From Spizellomyces punctatus DAOM BR117 (lineage: Eukaryota; Chytridiomycota; Chytridiomycetes; Spizellomycetales; Spizellomycetaceae): a DNA stretch of 64,000 nucleotides. Shown one piece after another: positions 57,332-64,000 of the stretch. The stretch spans positions 234,579 through 298,578 of the forward strand of contig NW_015971550.1 of NCBI RefSeq assembly GCF_000182565.1, given 5' to 3'. The position numbers and the translations under genes are program-made. The first letter of the stretch is position 1. Every line of letters starts with the position of its first letter. The notes under the pieces are model-generated. The model did no database searches. It was not told the DNA's origin and saw only the letters and a program-made list of their open reading frames with translations.

Positions 57332-57742
57332 CTTGGCAGGTTAGGTTAGGGTTAGGCACACTTTAAAGGCGGAGCTATCAGCTACAACGTTGAGAGTAGA
57401 GCGGAGGCAAAAATGCAAACGATAATGTAAATATGTTTAGTGCAGTGCGCTGGATTGACAATGAGAAACCCCCACTATCGTATCAATCCCGCTTCTGATT
57501 TTCGAAGCAAACTAGGGAATGTACTCTATTGTTATTGAATAACAGGGGGTTTTTTATAAGTATCCTTTGAGAATCGCTCCATGTATCACCACTTCCATTT
57601 TTACACATATCCAAGACAGTGTGAGAAAAAGAACGGTAAATCAGCGCACAACAATAGACGGCAAAAGAGCGAACTTCCAACGAACGAACTGAACCACATT
57701 GGTAATATCAAAGTTATAAGTGAAGTAGTTGATGCTGGCGGC
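57332..57742. other. Convergent 3' region between UBC9 and the 2OG-oxygenase-like gene
   Basis: No gene. Ten bases after the UBC9 stop lies GGTTAGGTTAGGGTTAGG (57340-57357), a short telomere-like run. Confidence 0.5.
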
Positions 57743-59273
57743 CTACGATGATGCAGGCACGGATTCAACACTTATTTCTGGGTACCACTTCTTGCCAACC
57801 GTGGGGCGCGATCTACACAACCAGCATAAGCAAAAAACCATACAGGGAAGAGTTCAACAAATACTCACTTGATGCGACGATACAAATCTGCATCTCCTAC
57901 AGTTTCTAACTTTGATGCTTCCTTCGACGTAGATTCAGTTGCTATATTCCAAATAGTAAGATCAGGATGAACAATATGCCCGAAACATACCGACTCACCT
58001 TTGCCGGTTCCTTTGAAAGCCCTAATGCCCGCCACGACCTTTCTAACGGCTTCAAATCCGCGCTTCCTCCTTTCTCTTCTCTGATCACGAACCCGTTTTG
58101 CTTCCTCGTTCATGTTCTCGGCCCCTTCAATACCCTTCAAAATATCGTCATACGGCAAGTTTGGTCGAAGCTGCATCGCGTATCGGATTGTCAACGCGTC
58201 GGGGGCGTCGGGTGGAGGCTGTAGTACCCGATGAGGTAAAGAAAGGACCGCATGATGGGTCGCAAAGGATAGAGCCGTGCCGGTTTGGACAAGAAGGGTG
58301 GACGGAAGCGGGGGAAGAGTCAGGGTTTGGCGTTTTTCCGAGAGCATCTGATACATGTCATGAGATCATCTCGCATTCTACGGGAATTACTTGACGGTTG
58401 GTATACTCAGCGTACCTCGACACCTGGCACATCATTTGCAAACATAAGGAACGAGAGCCACGCATCGCGGTATGGGGCTTCACCGTATTGCTTCGGATCT
58501 TCACCGCGGAAGTACCTGGAAAACTTTGTTTCAGAAGGTTAATCAACACGTTCTGCAAGTCACTCTCAATTTCATCCTGAGCTTCAACAATACCTTAATC
58601 CTTCCACCCAGCTTCGCTTCCTCATCAAAGTACCCATCAAAAGCTCCGGTTGGCACTCCAAGGGCTTCAAGAATCAATTCGTTGTACATAAATGCCAAGT
58701 CTGTCAAAAACTTGTTATATCCTTTGAGCATTCCCTTGAAGTTTGGAAGAGCGGCCTCCGAAGGATACTGATTGGGCGCGTAGCGAAGACGAGCATATAA
58801 GGGCGCGTTTGACGAAGCCTGTTTACCTAGACAGGAGGAGTCAGCATCATCAGATACCAAAGAGTCCACCAAGCTAACACACCATCCAAGTCAGGCCCAA
58901 ACTCCCATGTCTCTCTACACTCTCCGTCAACGATCCCGCACCAACCAAGGAAGCCAGAACTATGATTTACGGAACATTTTCCTTTTTCGTCATCACCGAT
59001 GTTAAAAAGTTCCTCTGCGGACTTGGCCATCTGGTCCGTGAGCTCTTCCGGGATGCCTGTATTCGTAAGGTAAAAGCTACCGTGATAGAGAATGGCCATT
59101 CGCAGCCAATACAGGAACTCGGGCTTCGTTGCGGGAGAGAGTGACTTTGAGTGATCCAGGAGCAGAAGGGGAATAGGAGGAAGCGACGAATTGGGCTCCT
59201 CCGGGGGCGGGACTGAAGGAGGGGGTATCGTGTAGGGACTAGGCACATCAGTAGGGGAAATAGACGCCGACAT
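57743..59273 (-). CDS. 2OG-Fe(II) oxygenase (isopenicillin-N-synthase-like) with altered iron site
   Basis: Exons 59273-58883, 58826-58589, 58515-58416, 58347-57999, 57941-57869 and 57812-57743 join in phase to 406 residues. The DIOX_N domain (about 30-130) has YHGSFYLTNTGIPEELTDQM and EKGKCSVNHSSGFLG. APNQYPSE matches the conserved NQWP region, and EALGVPTGAFDGYFDE follows. The jelly-roll core should carry HxD, with distal His and 2OG-binding Arg. Here the first site reads APYRDAWLSFLMFANDVPG: the His is Tyr, the Asp is kept. The distal site is SLPHRV (His kept) followed by ALTIRYAM (Arg kept). So one of three iron ligands is replaced; activity may be lost or changed. The splice at 58589/58515 uses an unusual GTTGAA donor. 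The last 60 residues are Lys/Arg-rich, atypical of the family. Confidence 0.85.
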
Positions 59274-59416
59274 TTTTAGTTTGATGAGCTTTGCTTGAGC
59301 GTGTACAAAACTGTTGCGTGGATAGGAGCGCCGACCAAACCGCACGTCGACGCACGCGACCACGTAATACAATACACATGCATGAGAGCCAAAAACTTAT
59401 TGTATACCATCGTGAT

Positions 59417-59489
59417 GCCTCCTCCGAGATTCGAACACGGGACCTTCTGCTTACTAGGCAGACGCTCTAACCAACTGAGCCAAGGAGGC
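59417..59489 (-). tRNA. tRNA-Thr (anticodon AGT)
   Basis: 73 nt cloverleaf on the - strand. Acceptor stem GCCTCCT/AGGAGGC, D-arm GCTCAGTTGGTTAGAGC, anticodon stem TCTGC/GCAGA with loop CTAGTAA (anticodon AGT, read as IGU), and T-arm CCGTGTTCGAATCTCGG. No intron. The T-stem has one T-T mismatch in the five pairs. It lies between the oxygenase-like gene and DBR1, within 170 bp of the DBR1 start. Confidence 0.95.
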
Positions 59490-59654
59490 CATACTTCCCT
59501 CAACAGAACTATACAATAAGTGGATAAGATAGATGGAATCCGGCTGCAGTTGTCGGCTGGAATGGAAGGAACCAAACGGATGAGAACGAGTCTGCTTTCG
59601 ATATTCTCCTCCAGCGAAAGTCTGAAGCTCATCTCGACGTCTTAGGTTTGTAAG

Positions 59655-62153
59655 ATGAGGATAGCTGTGGAAGGCTGCTGCCATGGGGAACTTGATCGTA
59701 TATATGCATCGATCAAGCATTTACAGCGGGTGGAGAACATAACCGTCGACCTCTTGTTGATCTGTGGTGACTTCCAGGTGCGTAGGACCTCCCACCTGTT
59801 GCGGGTTGGGCAGCATTTGGGAGACTTTTAGACGGCTGAAGGCCTGCCTTTGTGGCAACTTTCGTTGCTATTACCATAGTCAATTCGAAATTCCGCCGAT
59901 CTTGGTGTGCTGGCTTGTCCTGACAAATATCGGGCGGTGGGAACATTCTATCAATATTATACTGGTGAAAAGAAAGCGCCTGTTCCCACCATTTTCATTG
60001 GAGGCAACCATGAAGCCTCAAGTTATTTATGGGAGCTGTAAGTGAGCGTGCAGCGTCATGTATCCATCCTGGTTACGGTTCTGGGCAGCATCGTTAACTC
60101 GGAGGAGGAGGGCTTTGGTACTCCTGCCACTCCTGATACTGACATGCTTTCCTGTTGGTACAGGTTCCATGGCGGATGGGTGGCTCCAAACATTTACTTT
60201 CTTGGCTTTGCCGGGGTGATCAACTTTGGCGGACTTCGCATATCAGGATTGTCTGGAATCTATAAAAAACATGATTACGATGCTGGTTAGATATCGAGTC
60301 TGCATGACTGACATGCGCCCATGATTCTTGACTGACGTCGTTCAATGTATTAGGATACTATGAAACCCAACCTTTTAATGACGCACATTCACGGAGCGTC
60401 TATCATGTTCGCAAGTTCAATGTATATCGCCTAGCTCAGGTATTTGGGATACTAGCCTGATTATGAAGAGTCTCGGGCCATTAATACCCTTTTTCTAGAT
60501 ATCAAAGCCAATTGATATAATGCTTTCACATGACTGGCCGCGAGGAATTGCGTTTCACGGAAACACAAGGGCTCTTCTTCAAATGAAGCCATTTCTCGGT
60601 GGCGAGGTAAATATACCTTTCACATTATGCTTGAGTACGGGAATGTGAATGGCCAATGTATGTTGCAGATAAATACAAATACCCTCGGAAGCTATCCCAA
60701 CGAGTTCCTGTTGAAGAGGTTGCGCCCTTCGTACTGGTTTGCCGCGCATCTTCATGTCAAGTTTGCTGCCATATATCGACATGATGGTGGAGACGCTCCT
60801 CAAGCGCCAAGACCTGAGGAGTCATTGACAACGACTGCCATGGAAGATGTGGAAAATCCCGACGAGATCGACATTGCTAGCGATGTTGAAGATGACCCTC
60901 AAATGGCGGATGTGAAGGCGGCAGCAGAAGAACCAGCACCACTTGACGAGGCCAACGAAACCGAGAAAATTATTGAACCCCCGACGAATTTGGCTCATAA
61001 TGAAGCAACAATACCCGACGTGGTCCCTTCAAATATCGTGGATTCGCCCACCCGGGAGACCGAGCCAGCTCAAAATCATTCCGACCCATCACATGCCCCC
61101 AGCGTCCCTGAGGACCCGTCCGGCTTTTATCCTCAAGAAAAGCCATCAACGGATATTAAGCAGCATGCAAGTTATACCAAGTTTCTGGCACTGGATAAAT
61201 GCTTGCCTGGCCACGATTTTCTTCAGGTTGGTGGATGCACTTGCAAGGAGGGCTGGACTACATATACTCATATCTACTAGGTTGTCGACATCCCAGAAGC
61301 TAATGGGCCGATGGAGTTCACTTACGATGAAGAGTGGCTCGCAATCGTCCGTGCGACTCACGATCTGTTTAGTTTGTCGTCTGAACAAAAGAAAGTACCT
61401 GAGGATACCGAGATTGCCCGGTACGTGACAATATGAAAAGCGAGGTCGAAGGTAGTTCGGAGGCTTTTCTGACACATTTATGATCATACACAGGCGAATA
61501 GCGGAAGAGTTGGAGTGGGTGCACGAACACGTTACCGGAAAGGATGATGGTTTGCGGATCCCACAAAACTTTACCATGACCGCACCAGCGTATATTCCCA
61601 GTCAGCAAAGTTCTCGGAAAAAGACCAAGCCAGGTTTGATGGCTGTTTTGTTTAAACCTCTGATTGCGTTCGGGCGACTCACATTCCTTCTCTATTAGCA
61701 CCCCCTTACCTCAACCCTCAAACAGTCCGCTTCTGCGAACTATTGAACCTGCCGAATATGATTAACGCCGATGGTCTTCCACCCGGGGCCTCACAGGCCA
61801 GTGGCCCTACTGGAGACGAGGTCGCTGAGGTCTTGGAAGCTACAGGGGATTCATCGTTGACGCATGACTCGCTTGATGACGACGTAAGCCAGCAGCCAGA
61901 GTCGCTCCCCCATTTAGAAGAGCATGAAGACCGGGATGTGGACGGGGACGAAGAGGAAAATGATGACACTGAGATAGGTGCCGATTACATTTCACTTGAA
62001 GCAACCAACGGCATGACTGGTGTGGATTCACCTAAGACATATGAGGATGATGAACTGACCACTGAGACTTCAGCCGAACACCAGACTGTAGTGTCGATTA
62101 TACGTGAGGAGCTGGATACCATCTCTATAGAACGCATTAATGAGGAATCTTAA
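59655..62153 (+). CDS. DBR1: RNA lariat debranching enzyme DBR1
   Basis: Hydrolyses the 2'-5' bond of excised intron lariats in the nucleus. Nine exons: 59655-59777, 59880-60037, 60164-60285, 60354-60439, 60499-60606, 60669-61226, 61281-61420, 61494-61633, 61699-62153; all phases agree, 629 residues. The metallophosphoesterase part (about 1-260) starts [19 protein letters not shown] with the DBR1-specific Cys in place of the first Asp ligand, then [51 protein letters not shown] and [16 protein letters not shown]. The DBR1 C-terminal domain continues [20 protein letters not shown] and [15 protein letters not shown]. An acidic insertion of ~100 residues separates the two. The C-terminus is acidic and disordered. 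The intron-rich gene is itself a client of the enzyme. Confidence 0.98.
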
Positions 62154-62470
62154 GCTTGCAGTCTTAGCTCTCCCGTTTCAATATAGTAATTGCGTTAAAG
62201 AAAATACATCTGTAGTGTAAGGCCTGGCCTGCCCACGGTTAGCAGCAGTTGGCCCATCAGGGGCCTCATGTGGGGATATCAGGCAATTAAAACTCGTAAA
62301 GCCTGCTTTAATCTTACCCTTAAAGCAGCCAGCAGGATAATTCTCACACGGCCGTCGGACATTCCACAGCTTATTTGGTGCATAAGCGGACTTGTAAACT
62401 CTGCGTTGTGCAAACTTGGATCATCAGATATCACTGCTTGACGCTTTCACCTCAGTTCTCCCGGGAAATT
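62154..62470. other. Intergenic region
   Basis: 317 bp between DBR1 and the B-box gene; no feature recognised beyond a short GC-rich stretch. Confidence 0.45.
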
Positions 62471-64000
62471 ATGTCGGACAAGCTGGGTGGCAAAACACAA
62501 CTAGGCCCCAGCACACCAGAGTTCGGTGCACTAGAATATGAACTCCAGCTAGCTCTTGGCGCAAGCACGGCCCGCATAGTTGCAGCTCATTCTCTGTCAA
62601 ATCCGCATTTAAACGTGCAATTCGAAAAACGATGCAAGGTGAGATTCCATATCTGATATTCTGGGTACTGGCTAGTAAGCTGAACTCATAACGATGCGTA
62701 TCCGGATGAACGACTGGCTGTAGGACATGCTCGTTCTATCCTCGTGGTTGGACGCCTCACAATTGGCAGGTGTGAACACGGAGGACGATGTCATTCGCCG
62801 AGGATTCCAATTCCCCCCTGCACAGCAAGGCATGAAGTTTTCAGTTGGCTCGCTGGCTGGTAAAGGTGTGTTGAAAGGTAACAACGGATTCTGGAATGGC
62901 AGCGGAGCTCATTGGAATTCAACTGAAATGACGACGTGACGCTCCCATGCACAGATCGAAAAGGTGAAGGCAGGACCCTGCGCAAGGCATTGTTGTGCCG
63001 AGTGGGTGTCGGGCGAGCTTATGTGGCGGATGAAGCAACGGCTGAAGCCAGCCCCATTCCTAATGGTTATGATAGTTTCTACTTGAGAGGTACGGCAAAT
63101 CTCATTACGTAACGTCGGAGCTGCTCTGAATCAACGAAAAGCAGAACAGTCTGCCCCACGGGATGGGAAAAAATCGCTGGACGAATACCATCACGAATAC
63201 TACATAAAAGATACCGCACAGGTATTTATAAGACAATCTTTGCATAACAAGGGAACTTTCATCAGTCTCATGCGTCATGTCGATCTAGGTCGTACCCGTG
63301 TATCTAGTCCACTACGACTTTGATTTCAACAAGGAAAGACAGTCGCGAGAGGTGATTAAACTTGAAGCATGAGTATCTATGTTTATAACAAAGTTTCTCA
63401 TTTCAATTATTGGATTGCACCAGAAAGCAAAATGTGACAACTGTGAAGAAGAACATGCCACTGTTTTCTGTAACGCCGATGCCGCAAACCTTTGCAACAA
63501 ATGTGATTCACAACTCCACGTTTCTAAGCTAGCCAGTCGCCATGTTCGCACACCGATCGGAAAGGTACGAGTTCGTGATTGAGCTAAGAATTGGCACCGA
63601 CTTGCTTATTCTGATTATAGATATCTGATATACTTAGGGATCAGACGTCTTCGGTCATTGCCGTCACCATCCCGAGAAGCTCATTGAATTCTTTTGTTCT
63701 CAATGCCATATCCCTGTCTGTGTTTTTTGCAAGATGGTAGGAAACCACGCGAATGGCGAAGCAGCCAAGCATCAGCTTGTTAGCGTGGCAGAAGCGTACA
63801 CAACTGTTTTACAGGAAGCACAGACGGTACGAAGCTTCTCAAGCGCTTTTGCAGGAGGAATTCTGTGTGACTGAGATCCAAACTTTAGCATGACCCTATT
63901 CTCCAAACCCGCCGCACGGAAATCAATAACCAAATAGCTGCAGTCAACTCGCGAGCTAAAGCAGTTGAAAAAATGGGATCACAGATCGAAGCCCAAATCG
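62471..64000 (+). CDS. B-box zinc-finger protein with N-terminal PARP-like domain, cut by the right edge
   Basis: Exons 62471-62638, 62724-62865 (or -62877), 62955-63089, 63145-63221, 63289-63351, 63424-63564, 63638-63826 and 63889-64000 (open) join in phase. The first ~200 residues look like the C-terminal half of a PARP fold: DVIRRGFQFPPAQQGMKFSV, LLCRVGVGRAYV, IPNGYDSFYLR, HHEYYIKDTAQVVPVYLVHY, but I see no HG-Y-E catalytic triad, so it is probably a non-catalytic reader or scaffold. Two B-boxes follow: CDNCEEEHATVFC...CNKC and FGHCRHHPEKLIEFFCSQCH, IPVCVFCK, then a coiled coil starts. The TRIM-like layout without a RING at the N-terminus is notable. The exon 2 donor is undecided between two sites in the same phase. 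Confidence 0.8.

Overview
The window reads as nuclear DNA of an early-diverging, probably zoosporic (chytrid-type) fungus. Genes are intron-rich with short GT-AG introns, mostly 55-105 nt. The gene set mixes fungal hallmarks (velvet factor, WOPR/Gti1-Pac2 regulator, Afi1-type DENN protein, YKR070W-like HAD protein) with ancestral traits that yeasts lack: the Integrator nuclease INTS11, a single MadBub protein with two KEN boxes plus a kinase domain, a CNBD2-like cyclic-nucleotide protein of the kind found in flagellated cells, and a class C GPCR relic. The species assignment is inference; nothing names it directly.

Layout. 1-8.4 kb: 3'-truncated CNBD2-like gene (-), a velvet regulator (-), a flavin monooxygenase (+), and two copies of one TA-flanked inverted-repeat DNA transposon, the first an internally deleted form of the second. 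8.7-14.4 kb: HAD hydrolase (+), membrane-anchored SH3 sensor (-), a small unknown gene (-), thioredoxin-reductase-like oxidoreductase (+). 14.4-24 kb: gene-poor, with a nonsense-riddled GPCR fragment, a secreted purple acid phosphatase (-) and three families of decaying tandem repeats. 24-36.4 kb: INTS11 (-) and the WOPR regulator (+) are divergent across a 0.9 kb promoter, followed by an acidic orphan (+) and a 1,476-residue FHA protein (+). 36.8-44 kb: a membrane/FN3-like/coiled-coil protein (-) and an MRP-type ABC transporter (-). 45-53 kb: MadBub (+) converges on Afi1 (-). 53-64 kb: a dense run of UBE2Q-like E2 (+), small basic protein (+), UBC9 (+), 2OG-oxygenase-like protein (-), tRNA-Thr (-), DBR1 (+) and a B-box/PARP-like protein (+) that leaves the right edge.

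The genes are individual housekeeping or regulatory units, not an operon-like pathway cluster. Themes recur: developmental transcription control (velvet, WOPR), RNA processing (INTS11, DBR1), ubiquitin/SUMO conjugation (UBE2Q-like, UBC9) and mitotic checkpoint (MadBub). An 8-mer, TCACATGA, recurs upstream of INTS11, MadBub (three copies), UBC9 and the CNBD2-like gene. Exon chains were built by hand; those called confidently keep reading phase throughout and restore family motifs across the joins.
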